64,000 nt of DNA from Viola odorata (taxonomy: Eukaryota; Streptophyta; Magnoliopsida; Malpighiales; Violaceae): the NCBI GenBank assembly GCA_963691705.1, contig OY829537.1, positions 61,108,304-61,172,303 of the forward strand. Reading direction: 5' to 3'. The position numbers and the translations under genes were made by a program. This document shows positions 36,692 to 47,808 of this stretch, piece after piece. Positions within the stretch are counted from its first letter, which is position 1. Every line of letters begins with the position of its first letter. The notes beneath the pieces are model-generated. The model searched no databases. It was not told the origin of the DNA and saw nothing but the letters and a program-made list of their open reading frames with translations.

Positions 36692-37862
36692 CTATAGCTT
36701 CCTGAGCAGAGCATTGAGATGTGGTTGGGGACCAGTCAGGTTGGTAGCCATTTGAACCACATACGATAATTCGCCATTAACTAACTCAAAAACACGACTA
36801 ATCTCCTTTACCTACCACAAAGAAGAAGTAGAGATGCTGTAAGAACTAAGATTGATAATAATTCTGTACAGAACTAGTTTTAATAGAGAGAATCATACAC
36901 TACAGAAAGTAAGCAGTAAGCAGTATTCAGTCTCGTATGTCGAGCTTCTGCAATAGGCATAGGTACTTCCACATATATCTTATGACTTTCAGCCCATGCA
37001 TACTAATAAGCAATGCCTATCCAGATACCATTATGCCAGAATGCGATCCCCAAAATCACATGATTCCTGCTGCCATGAATTGGTACTTCACATGTTTTGT
37101 TTAAATTGACTTGATTCTACTTATTATTATTATTACTTTAAGGAATTTGAATTGAGTCTCTTCTTATCTAGCGAGTTAAGTCCAATTCTAATATTCATGA
37201 TGATCATTTGCAAATCCTAGTGGACCAAATAGGTAAGAAGAGGACTAGACTAAATGAAGGTTTTGTATTCAAACAAGTAGCTTGTCAGATAGCTTTATCA
37301 TCTACTCTCGTGCTCTTAATTTTGAAGTGAAAGTTCAATCTGGCTGCAAGGTATTATAAAAGGCCAAGGCAACTGGCTACTAGAATTTGTCAATCCAAAG
37401 CAACGAAGAGCATAAATAGAATGAGGAGGACTTGTCAATAGATTTGATTCAGAAAAGGCAATAGGAAAGCCTCAACTGTAATAGGTGATTCAGCCTCTCA
37501 TAGAAGTACTCAGTGATCTATAGTCTATATTACAGGTATGGCACAATGACAACGGGGTGAAATAAGGAATGTCCCAAAAGAAGGAAGACTGCGTACTGAG
37601 AAAACACGGTCTAGGTTTCACTAAATTCTTGGTTTTGATTTCTAAGAACTTGCTGAAACCAAGCACTGTCACACACTTGTTGATTTTTGAAGCATCCTAC
37701 CGAAAGTATATAGTTGGTTTCAACTCAAAGCAATTTTGTTCTTTTATAAATGATCTAAATTAATACATAATGTCGAATGCAAAAACACTGCATTGTAGGT
37801 GTGGAAAGATTACCTTGGAAGCATTACCCACTAATTGACTCTGAAGTTTGATAACCTTGTCA
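36692..37862 (-). pseudogene. Unidentified two-exon gene fragment
   Basis: On the minus strand an exon ending at 37814 reads SDKVIKLQSQLVGNASK and meets a donor (AAG^GTAATC). A second exon, 36692-36811 after a TGTGGTAG acceptor, continues in phase: VKEISRVFELVNGELSYVV, QMATNLTGPQPHLNALLRKL, stop. The result looks like the C-terminus of a small coiled-coil protein with a strongly gene-like composition. I do not recognise the family. A further splice donor (CGCAG^GTTAGC) near 37930 and a leader-like sequence up to 38130 suggest a first exon. It is on the opposite strand to the other captured pieces in the Pack-MULE. Whether it is complete is unclear, so the pseudogene label rests on context. 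Confidence 0.5.
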
Positions 37863-38148
37863 CTATTATTCCCACGATTGGCAGCAGAAACGAAAACACA
37901 AAAGGAATAGTCCTGAACAAATAGCTAACCTGCGAGGCTTGTGGATGAAGTTGAAGAACGAGATTTCTTTCAGCGCCAAAGTAGAGAAGAGACCGAAGAA
38001 ATTCGCGGGGATTTTCTTTTTCAATTTAATTTCTTGAGTAAGACGAAGAAATGAAGGATTGAGAGTGTTAGCTGTTAAGCTTGTGTTGTGCGTAAGATTG
38101 GAAGACAACGTTTGGAAAACCTCCAGCATAAATGTGGGAAGAGGAAGA

Positions 38149-38445
38149 GAAGGGAGAAGGGATGGCGGCCGTGGGTATCTTGAGAAGTGCTTAGATGTGG
38201 TTTCTACTTTACAAGCTAAGAAGGGTAGCTATGGAGGAGGAGCAAATCGGGAAGAAGATAAACCCTAGAAATCGGGAAAGGAAGAGAAGGGTATAGAGAA
38301 GGAACGCGGTGGCAGTTTGGTAAATTTGCAAATAGTAGCAAACTTGTAAATATGGAATGACGTGGCAGGGCCACGTCGTTCCTCTTGTGGCAGTGCCACG
38401 TCGTTCCTCTTGTGGCAGTGCCACGTCGTTCCTCTTGGCAGTTCC
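38149..38445 (-). repeat. Right TIR of the Pack-MULE, with expanded terminal unit
   Basis: Inverted copy of 31357-31612. The terminal 25-bp unit (CCACGTCGTTCCTCTTGTGG plus CAGTG) is present nearly three times at 38371-38445, against once at the left end. Confidence 0.85.
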
Positions 38446-38479
38446 TTCGGAATAGCATTACTCTTCAGGAAAACATAGA

Positions 38480-38654
38480 CTAAGGGCACCGGAAGAATGA
38501 CTATGGCTGAAGATTTGGCTTCTCTTGTTCAGGAATCTTCCATTCAATTTGAAACACGATCTAAAAGTAGGATGCAGCTTAAGAGGACACTTGAGCTGCG
38601 CGTAAAGAAGAGGGTGAAGGAGCAATATAAGAATGGAAAGTTTCATGACCTATT
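38480..38654 (+). pseudogene. nMAT4: nMAT4-like intron maturase, part A (N-terminal, forward)
   Basis: The frame MTMAEDLASLVQESS, LELRVKKRVKEQYKNGKFHD starts right after the Pack-MULE edge. It breaks off at 38654, where the sequence changes to an inverted later part of the same gene. It duplicates the beginning of part B (39750-39928). Confidence 0.85.
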
Positions 38655-39928
38655 CAAAAGAGAGCTACCATCAGCTAAATGCTTAATCTCTTACTCTTTA
38701 ACCTTTCTCAAACCATGAGCCAACCATTTCTTTCCAACCTGAACAGTCCCAATATCCCAAGCCTCCTGCTTTTGTGAAGCAAACAACTTGATTTTTTCCT
38801 TTAGTTTGTGAACAACCCTTATAGCAGGGCTCTCTCTTTCATTTCTTCTAACCAAAACACCCAAAAAGCGAATAGCCTGAGGCCCTCTATAGGGTAATAT
38901 TTCTGTTTTATCATGAACATCCAAGTATAAGGAGCTTTGCATGTACTTTAGAATATTAGACTTAAAGTCAAGAGCAACATCTTTTGTTCCTGAAACTGCA
39001 TAAAAGAACTCATCCATGTAACGGCAAGGATATAATCTTGGCTCAGAACTCTCCTCACCCATGTTTCTAATATTATCACCTTTCAGCTGCCTCCTATACC
39101 AGCTGCGTAATCTGGAATGGAGCTGCTTCCCATCAGAACAGGAGCATGAACTAAGAGCTTCATATTTTATTGAAAGTCTGTAAAATTCCTGGTCAAGGGC
39201 ATCAAGGTATATGTTCATCAATAGAGGAGACAATACTCCTTATTGGGGAAGTCCATGACCCTTAGGGAACCCCCCAAACTCCACATTGAGTACCTGGGCA
39301 TCAAAAATGCTTCTGATCATGTCATACAATAATGGGTCTTCAATTTTGTCCTCCATCATGGAAATAAGTTTAGCAAGGACAAAAGAATCTAGTTTTTTGC
39401 TTATTACCATGGTAAACCACCAATCAGGGTTAGATATCTCTTTGCTGATGTACTTTAGTGCTGTATGATGCCCTCTCCCGCTTCTGACAACCATGGGATA
39501 TCTTTGAAAAATGGGGCTTATAAACAACTTCCAACGCCATTCTGATTGGTTCTTGAACAACCTTCAACTTCAGCTTAGGAAGGACAAGGGTTTCTTTCCC
39601 TGCACCCTTTGTTGAGATGGAGAACACATTTCCACTTACATCAAAACTCCTACAAGAAAGCTCATCTCCAATAGATTCAAAGCATACATTTTTGTCGTCC
39701 AGCGATATATCAACATTTGAGTTCAGCCTAATACAATTATAATCATCTTGAAGGGTTTCTGGATTCGCAATTACTTGAGTCAATAGGTCATGAAACTTCC
39801 CATTCTTATATTGCTCCTTCACCCTCTTCTTTACACGCAGCTCAAGTGTCCTCTTAAGCTGCACCCTACTCTTGGATCGTGTCTCAAATTGATTGGAAGA
39901 TTCCTGAAGAAGCCAAATCTTCAGCCAA
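38655..39928 (-). pseudogene. nMAT4: nMAT4-like intron maturase, part B (inverted N-terminal to central region)
   Basis: On the minus strand this runs from QESSNQFETRSKSR through VIANPETLQDDYNCIRLNSN, the reverse-transcriptase-like blocks (SGRGHHTALKYISKEISNPD, FGGFPKGHGLPQ, GVLSPLLMNIYLDALD, CRYMDEFFYAVSG) and on to KKWLAHGLRKVKE. It has a shift of frame near 39490, a nonsense TAA at 39240 (after GLPQ) and a stop at 38691. This is the RT domain of nuclear-encoded group II intron maturases of the nMAT3/4 type, imported into mitochondria to splice introns. It is inverted relative to parts A and C. Confidence 0.9.
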
Positions 39929-41298
39929 AGGAGGCATCTGAAAGGTGATAATATTAGAAACATAGGTGAGGAGAGTTCTGGGCCAAGATTATATTCCTGC
40001 CGTTACATGAATGAGTTCTTTTATGCAGTTTCAGGAACAAAAGATGTTGCTCTTGTCTTTAAGTCTGAGATTCTAAAGTACATGCAAAGCTACTTATACT
40101 TGGATGTTCATGATAAAACAGAAATATTATCCTGTAGAGGGCCTCAGGCTATTCGCTTTTCGCTTTTGGTTAGAAGAAATGAAAGAGAGAGCACTGCTTT
40201 ATAAGGGTTGTTCACAAACTAAAGGAAAAAATCAAGTTGTTTGCTTCACAAAAGCAGGAGGCTTGGGATATTGGGACTGTTCGGGTTGGAAAGAAATGGT
40301 TGGCTCATGGTTTGAGAAAGGTTAAAGAGTCAGAGATTAAGCATTTGGCTGATGGTAGCTCTCTTTTGAGCCAAATTGCCTACTTCCGCAAAGCTGGAAT
40401 GGAAACTGATCATTGGTACAAGCACCTACTTAAAATATGGATTCAAGACATCAATGCCAAACCTGTGACAAGTGAGGAATTTATCTTGTCTAAATATGTC
40501 GCTGAACCAGCTCTTCCTCAAGAACTCAGGGAGTCCTTTTATGAATTTCAGAATCGTGCAGAAGAGTATGTTGAATCTGAGATAGATCCCACCGTTGCTC
40601 TTTTACCAAATTCCAGCTCCTGTGCAGAAACAATCACAAAGATCATTTCTCCTATTGATACCATTAGAAAGTTCCTTTTGCAATATGGATTGACCACTTC
40701 TAAAGGGCACTCCTCTGTAACACCCTTACTCATATTGCAAGATGATATTCAAATTATTGACTGGTTTACAGATGTTGTTAAACGTTGGCTTAGGTGGTAC
40801 AGTTACTGTCAAAATGTTGCTGAGGTAGGTCTCATCATTAGAGATAAAATCAGGAAATCTTGCATTCATACTTTAGCAGCAAAGAACAGAATTAGTGAAA
40901 GTGAAATTGAGAAACATTTTGATTTAGAGCTGAGCAGAATCCCTTCTACCCTGGAGGAAGAGCAAGAGATAGAGAATGAGACATCTGATGGTCTAGCTAT
41001 GGATATGGATGAGGCATTGGTGTACGGAATTTCTTACAGTGGGTCGTGTTTATTATCTTTAGCGAGAGTGGTAAGTCAGTCAAGGCCTTGCAACTGTTTT
41101 GTTATGAGATGCTCGACTTCAGCGCCAACACTTCATGTGATGGAAAGGCAGAAATTTCCAGGATGGAAGACTGGGTTTCCAAGTTGTATTCATCCCAGCT
41201 TGAATAAAAGGAGAATTGGTTTATGCAAGAAACATCTACAGGATCTATATTTTGGCCATATATCACTTCAATCAATTGATTTCAATTCATGGAAATGA
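39929..41298 (+). pseudogene. nMAT4: nMAT4-like intron maturase, part C (central to C-terminal, forward)
   Basis: The forward strand resumes at LKGDNIRN and reads through CRYMNEFFYAVSGTKDVAL. A one-base insertion lies near 40195. It then continues open from 40237 to the stop at 41298: KKWLAHGLRKVKESEIKHL (maturase domain X), AEPALPQELRESFYEFQ, CIHTLAAKNRISESEIEKHF, GISYSGSCLLSLARVVSQSR, KFPGWKTGFPSCI. The C-terminus is of normal type. About 450 bp at its start duplicates the lower end of part B in opposite orientation, with some sequence divergence. The 353-codon frame alone could encode a domain-X protein, but with no RT domain. Confidence 0.9.
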
Positions 41299-41529
41299 AG
41301 TATTTCCATCAAAACAAAGGAATAACACTTAAAGGTGCGACTTGCTTTGGCAGCAGAATGACTACGCCAAAATAGAATTTTGAAGTGCCAACCTGTGGAT
41401 ATTTGATGAAAGCTGCTGCTAGTGACTAATGTTAGAAACTACAGGTAACTTTAGGTCATTTCTCTCTTTCTGGAACAAATATTTAGCTCTCAAGCTCTCT
41501 AAACTCAGTCTGTGTGCTTACGTTTTCTA

Positions 41530-41736
41530 TGTTAGTGTGAGCTGTAAATATCTCCTTATCTGTAAATCTAAGTGTATCTTCTAATAACTATAGAATATCT
41601 TTAGCCTGATATTTAGGGATGTGAATAGCTAATTAAATAGGCTAATTATTATGCTGATTATTAGGCATGTACAACTTACTGCTTCTATATATGAAAGGCC
41701 TACCTCATATGAGAAAGGCATCCAGTAAACTTCACA
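41530..41736 (+). repeat. 5' LTR of the copia element
   Basis: Starts TGTTAGTGTGAGC and ends AACTTCACA. A CTATATATGAAAGG TATA-like segment lies near 41685. Confidence 0.95.
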
Positions 41737-41749
41737 TGGTAGCGGAGCT
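41737..41749 (+). promoter_or_regulatory. Copia primer-binding site
   Basis: TGGTAGCGGAGCT follows the 5' LTR directly. It is a variant of TGGTATCAGAGC, the site complementary to the initiator tRNA-Met 3' end used by most plant copia elements. Confidence 0.8.
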
Positions 41750-41892
41750 ATATCTCTGAAAATCTTAGTCTTTGGTATTCTTGATCTTGGTTAGTAGCCT
41801 TGCTTTCATAGGGCTCTTTTCTGATATCTCATGTTCTAGACATCTTGTGTTCTTGGTCGTCAATCTTAGTTTCTTTGTGGTACTCCTGAAGA

Positions 41893-44800
41893 TGACATCT
41901 GATTCTTTCAATGCTCGATTTACTGGGAAGAACTACTCTGCGTGGGAATTTCAGTTCCAAATCTTCGTCAAAGGGAAAGATATGTGGGGTCTTGTGGATG
42001 GGAGTGACCCAGCTCCCACAGACCCAACCAAACTGTCGGCATGGCAGGTCAAAAATAATCGGGTTATGGCTTAGATAGTGGGGTTTGTTGATCCGCTTAT
42101 CGTTCTTAGTCTGAAACCGTATAAGACTGCTCAGACTATGTGGGATTACCTAAAGAAGGTGTATCACCAAGACAATACCGCAAGACTGTTCCAACTGGAA
42201 TCTGATATCGCTCGTTACTCTCAAGGCCATCTCTCCATCCAGGAGTATTATTCTGGTTTTCTGAATTTGTGGTCAGAATATACTGACATTATCTATGCTA
42301 AGATACCTGCTGAATCTTTGTCTATTGTTCACCAAGTTCATGAGCAGAGCAAGTGGGATCAATTCTTGATGAAAGCTCGATCTGAGTTTGAGACGGTTCG
42401 ATCAAATCTGATGAATTGTGACCCTTCACCATCTTTGGATGTTTGCCTTGGAGAATTACTCCGTGAAGAGCAGCGTCTCTACACTCAAGACAGACTCAAG
42501 CAAGAGCAAAATGTTGCTGTCGCATTTGCAGCTCAAGGAACGGGAAGAGGACGAGATATGGGCAAGGTTCAATGTTATAGCTGCAAAGAATATGGCCATA
42601 TTGCCTCCCAATGTAGAAAGAAGTTATGCAATTATTGCAAACAGCAAGGGCACATCATTAAGGAGTGTCCCACTCGTCCACCAAACCGAAAGATGCATGC
42701 ATATCAAGCTGTAGTTGGCAGCCCTGCAACAGCAACAGCTTCAGAACACCTGTCTATGTCTGCTGCTGTACCTGTTCTCACCCTTGAAATGGTGCAACAA
42801 ATGATCATTTCAGCCTTTTCAGCTTTCAAGCTCCAAGGTAACACTGATACTCTTTGGCTTGTTGATTCTGCTACTTCAAATCATATGACAAACTCTTCTT
42901 CTAAGCTTTAAAATATCCACAAATATTCTGACTCTGGACAAATTCAAGTTGCTAATGGCAATAATATTCCGATTACTAAGGTTGGAGATATCACTCCATT
43001 CTTCAAAAATGTTTTGGTAGCACCAGAACTTTCTACTAGCCTAATTTCAGTTGGTCAATTGGTAGATGACAATTGTGATGTGCACTTTTCTCGTGCTGGT
43101 TGTGTTGTGCAGGATCAGGTGTCGGGGAAGACAATCGCGAAGGGGCCTAAAGTTGGACGTTTATTTCCGCTGCACTTTTCTATTCCTCGTTTTCTTTCTT
43201 TTGCTTGTGCTCAATTTCACAATAACAATGAGGTTTGGCATAAACGTTTAGGTCATCCAAACTCTATGGTTCTATCTCATTTGTTGAAATCTGGTTTACT
43301 TGGGAATAAAAATGACTTTTCTACTCCAAGTCTTTTGTTTGGTTGTTCTACATGTAAATTGGCAAAGAGTAAAACTCTTCCTTTCCCTTCTTCAAGGGCT
43401 CATGCAACTAATTATTTTGATACTATTCATAGCGATGTTTGGGGAATTTCCCCAGTTCCCTCTCATGCTCACTACAAATATTTTGTAACATTCATTGATG
43501 ATTATAGTAGGTTCACATGGCTGTATTTTCTTCGTTCCAAATCTGAAGTTTATTCTGTGTTTAAAACCTTTTTAGCCTATGTTGAGACACAATTACACAA
43601 TTTTCTACTTGTATTAAGGTGTTCAGATCTGATTCTAGTGGCGAATATATCTCTCATGAATTTCAAAATTTTCTGCGTGAGAAAGACATTCTTTCTCAAC
43701 GCTCATGCCCTTACACACCACAACAAAATGGTGTTGCTGAGCGTAAGAACCGTCATCTTTTAGACATCACTCGGAGTTTATTAATTGAATCTTCTGTTCC
43801 TTCTAAATTTTGGGTTGAAGCTTTGTCTACTGCTGTTTATTTAATTAACCGACTTCCATCTCAGGTGCTCAATCTTGATTCTCCATATTCTCGTTTGTAT
43901 CATAAGAATCCTGACTATGGTGACTTGCATACTTTTGGCTGCGTTTGTTTTGTTCATTTGCCTCCTACTGATCGCCATAAACTTTCTTCTCAATCTGCTA
44001 AATGTGCGTTTTTGGGCTATAGTATGTCTCACAAAGGTTATGTCTGTTGTGATCCTATTGGTAATAAACTTCGTACTTCCCGTAATGTTGTCTTCTTTGA
44101 GAACCAATATTTCTTCCCTACTCATGTTGAGTCCTCATCTGTTACTCCTTGCCTTCCTCACTTTGAGGATTTATCACCTTCTTTTGAGCGTTTTAAACCA
44201 GGAATTGTGTATGCAAGATGACGTCCACAACTGCCCCTTCCCGACGTTCCTCCGCCGCCTGAGCCTGCAGCTGCCCTTGCACTTCCTCAGCCTGCTCCTC
44301 GGCGATCTCGCAGGGTCTCTCGTCCGCCTGATAGGTACAGTTTTTCTGCTACTCTAGATACCATTCCTATACCATCTAGTTACTCACAGGTTTGCAAGCA
44401 TGAGTGTTGGCAGCAAGCAATGCAGGAGGAACTTCAGGCTCTTCAGAAAAATAACACATGGGATCTTGTTACTTGTCCTTCCCATGTTCGACCCATTGGC
44501 TGCAAATGGGTGTACTCTATCAAAACGCATTCTAATGGCACTCTGGATCGTTATAAGGCCAGATTGGTTGCTCTTGGTAACAAGCAAGAGTATGAGGTGA
44601 ATTATGAAGAAACTTTTGCTCCAGTAGCCAAGATGACTACTGTTCGCACCATTATTTCCATTGCTGCTTCTCAAGGTTGGCCTCTTTATCAAATGGACGT
44701 CAAGAATGCATTTTTACATGGTGATCTTAAAGAAGATCTCCACATGATACCCCCGCTTGGTTTGTCCAACTCTATTCCATCCGTTGTGTGTAAGTTGAAC

Positions 44801-45904
44801 AAGTCTCTCTACGGGTTAAAACAGGCTCCTCGTGCATGGTTTGACAAGTTCAAGTCTGCTCTTCTTCACTTCTCCTTTGTGCAAAGTCAATATGATTCTT
44901 CCTTATTCCTTTGCAAGACCTCTCTTGGTTTGGTTGTCCTTCTTGTTTATGTTGATGACATTGTTATTACGGGATCAGATCCTTCCCACATCAGTCGCCT
45001 TCAACAACATCTTCATGATTCTTTTCATATGAAGGATCTTGGTTCGCTTAATTATTTTTTGGGCTTGGAAGTGGGTGCTGCTCCTTCTAGTGTGTTTTTA
45101 CATCAACATAAATATGCTCAGGATTTGATTTCCTTGGCTGGCCTTCAAGATGCTTCACCAGTGGATACGCCTTTAGAGGTTAATGTCAAATATAGTCGTG
45201 CAGATGGCGACCTTTTACCTGATCCTAGTGTTTTTTGTCAACTTGTTGGCAGTTTAAATTATCTTACTATCACTCGCCCTGATATCTCCTTTGTTGTCCA
45301 GCAAGTCAGTCAGTTTATGCAATCTCCTCGTCATCTTCATTTGGTGGTTGTTCGCCGTATCCTTCGCTACATCTTGGGCTCTTCTCATCGTGGCTTATTC
45401 TTTCCGGCTGGTTCTCCCATTCAACTTATGGGCTATGTTGATGCTGATTGGGCAGGTTGTACTGACACTCGTCGCTCTGTTACTGGCTGGTGTATGTTTC
45501 TTGGTGATTCTCTGATCTCCTGGAAGAGCAAGAAACAAGATCGGGTCTCTAAATCCTCTACAGAATCTGAGTATAGGGCTATGTCTACTGCCTCCTCCGA
45601 AGTTACTTGGCTTAGAGGTTTATTGGCCGAACTTGGTTTTCCACAGAGTTCTCCTACTCCTTTATATGCTGATAACACCAGTGCTGTTCAGCTTGCTATA
45701 AATCCTGTCTTCCACGAGCGTACCAAACACATTGAGGTGGATTGCCATTATATTCGAGAAGCTTATGATGCTGGTACCATTTCTCTTCTACGTGTCTTCA
45801 CTGATATGCAACTTGCTGATCTCTTCACCAAATCTATGCCCTGTCCACGCCATCAGTTCTTAGTTAGCAAATTGATGCTTTTGGACAACCCAGCATCAAT
45901 TTGA
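41893..45904 (+). pseudogene. Copia gag-pol polyprotein, broken
   Basis: From ATG 41893: gag (FTGKNYSAWEFQFQIFVKGK, LDVCLGELLREEQRL) with two zinc knuckles (CYSCKEYGHIASQC and CNYCKQQGHIIKEC), then a protease reading LVDSATSNHMT, in which the usual Asp-Ser-Gly is Asp-Ser-Ala. Next come integrase (HKRLGHP, HSDVWG, FIDDYSRFTW, NGVAERKNRH), reverse transcriptase (MDVKNAFLHGDL, YGLKQAPRAW, LLVYVDDIVITG) and RNase H (YVDADWAG, STESEYRAM, ADLFTKSMP). Breaks: TAG at 42072, TAA at 42909, a frame change near 43610 and TGA at 44219. The RT and RNase H part from 44420 to 45904 is open. It moved recently, by its LTRs, but is not autonomous now. Confidence 0.95.
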
Positions 45905-46118
45905 GGGGGGATGTTAGTGTGAGCTGTAAATATCTCCTTATCTATAAATCTAGGTGTATCTTCTAATAACTATAGAATATCTTTAGCCTGATATTTAGGG
46001 ATGTGAATAGCTAATTGAATAGGCTAATTATTAGGCTGATTATTAGGCATGTACAACTTACTGCTTCTATATATGAAAGGCCTACCTCACATGAGAAAGG
46101 CATCCAGTAAACTTGACA
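45902..46118 (+). repeat. Polypurine tract and 3' LTR of the copia element
   Basis: The purine run TGAGGGGGGA at 45902-45911 immediately precedes TGTTAGTGTGAGC at 45912. The LTR ends AACTTGACA at 46118. Confidence 0.95.
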
Positions 46119-46123
46119 TTCTA

Positions 46124-47799
46124 AGACTTTTGTCACTAGATGTCAAGAGAGTATCATCTACTGGCAGCAGCAAGCTCACACAAGCCCAACAGTGGGCGTT
46201 AATGATTTTTTGAAATGCTTTATATTTGGAATTTGTGTATTAATAAGAATCAAAGATATTATAAGAAAAATGAACTACATGTTATATACCAATGAGGTTA
46301 TAGTTAAAGGGTGTTTTTCACAAAGAAGGAAGAGTTGTCTGAACTTCAAGTTTCTTTACATTGCTATCTATGATTGGATAAACGGATTGATTTGATTCAT
46401 CTCATTTTCGTTTACATATGACTCTCGTGCTTGAATGATCATTTTTATTTTAACCCTCATGCTAACTCTATTCAACAATTACCGTTAAGTGTCCGACATA
46501 TCGTGTTAAGCCATATGCTACATGTATTTTTACTAGTGTGTCATGCCATAGGTATTACGGTGTCGTTTGGAAGATACCATCAGTTTTGTTCTGGCTTATT
46601 AATTCTTTATAAATAAATAAAAAACTACATTATTTTTTTAATTGATTTTCGATTGACGTAATTTTACAAATACAAACCTATGATTTGAATACTATATATT
46701 TCCAGGTATTTAAAAAAGAATTTGAAGAAAAGTTAGAAATTATTAGTTTTTGCTAACATAATCTCTCAATATTTCATCCTACAATGTACAATCACTTATA
46801 TTGTTGTTAACCAAACAATCATTTTATACATCTTTCAACTAAAAGTTGGGCTGAAATGCAGTAAAACAGGATCTGAGTGGGAGTGATGGAATCGGGTTGG
46901 TTTTTAATTTGAGTCTCTATTTCTATACCATTATAGTTTATTTACACACCATAAATTTAATTTATTAATTTTTATATGACAGGTAAGTGAGATGAGTAAT
47001 CGGGATACCAAACCTACTTTCTTTTCAAAACTGTTATCTCAACTAACATGGTATGACAATTTCGCAAATAACGTGGCACATTTAACGGTTGTTGATAGAC
47101 AAAGTTAGTATAAGGGTCCAAATAAGAACGATCATTCTAGCACGGGGTCATATATGGGTGAAAATAAAATACGGGTCAAATCTATATATTAAATCAAGTA
47201 CAGAAGATACATGATTATAAAAAGTTATAAATTAGTGCTAAGAAAAGAATTATAAGTTGAAAAACTATAGTCTAATTTAAGGCCCTATTTAGCCGGTGTT
47301 ATGGTGGCAACCATAATTTTTTCTCAAAAAGTAGCATGGTGAAAAAAAAAAGTATTTTGGTAAAGTAATTGTGGTAGCTTTCCCCGACCACAATTTAGTT
47401 TAAAAGTTGTGCTTGAATGGTTGCTTTTCCAAAATACAGTTTGAAACACACACATGTATATCGCTGAACCACACATCTATGGGGGCATCAACGAGTGTAG
47501 AGTTAACTCTCATTCAAAGACACATGTCTCTAATGAGACTTCTCCGTATTAAAATGACACGTGTAACTTAAAATGTCGCTTAACAAAACCCATATTATAT
47601 GGTATCTAATGATAAATTAGATTGGTAATCATTCTACTTTTCATATAGTTTGGATAATTTTTACAAATTTATTGTGTATAAAATAATTATAGGTAATTAA
47701 ATATAATTAATCTTTTATTTTAATTAGAGGGCACGTTTCTTAAATTAATTTGCCAGTAAATATTTTCCAAATAGCTACATTAATAGTTATTATGGTAAA
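46124..47799. other. AT-rich spacer without recognised gene
   Basis: No gene is seen. A stretch at 47281-47430 (GGCCCTATTTAGCCGGTG...) looks like a short transposon end, but no partner end was found. Confidence 0.4.
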
Positions 47800-47808
47800 T
47801 ATTTTCTA

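Larger units (their letters stand above)
31357..38445. mobile_element. 7.1-kb Pack-MULE-like element carrying fragments of several genes
   Basis: Both ends begin GGAACTGCCAAGA(C/G)GAACG read inward. They continue as inverted repeats of about 250 bp (left 31357-31612) and 295 bp (right 38149-38445) through TTCCCGATTTCTAGGG and AGTAGAAACCACATCTAAG, with only scattered differences. Long TIRs, no transposase, and a cargo of unrelated host exons with introns (MED22, a PPR gene, a BTB gene and one unidentified fragment) are the definition of a Pack-MULE. A clean 9-bp TSD is not visible. Only GAATAG is shared close to the two edges (31345 and 38450), so one edge may be eroded. Confidence 0.8.
41530..46118 (+). 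mobile_element. Full-length Ty1/copia element, TSD TTCTA
   Basis: The 207-bp LTRs at 41530-41736 and 45912-46118 have identical length. Reading them side by side I count six differences. TTCTA lies on both sides (41525-41529 and 46119-46123). A primer-binding site, one polyprotein and a polypurine tract follow in normal order. Low LTR divergence makes this one of the youngest insertions here. It sits in the 3' flank of the nMAT4 pseudogene. Confidence 0.96.

Noticed and set aside
31345..38458. GAATAG near both Pack-MULE edges as TSD
   Set aside because: Only six bases agree and they are not at equal distance from the ends. A Mutator TSD should be 9 bp, so it is left undecided.
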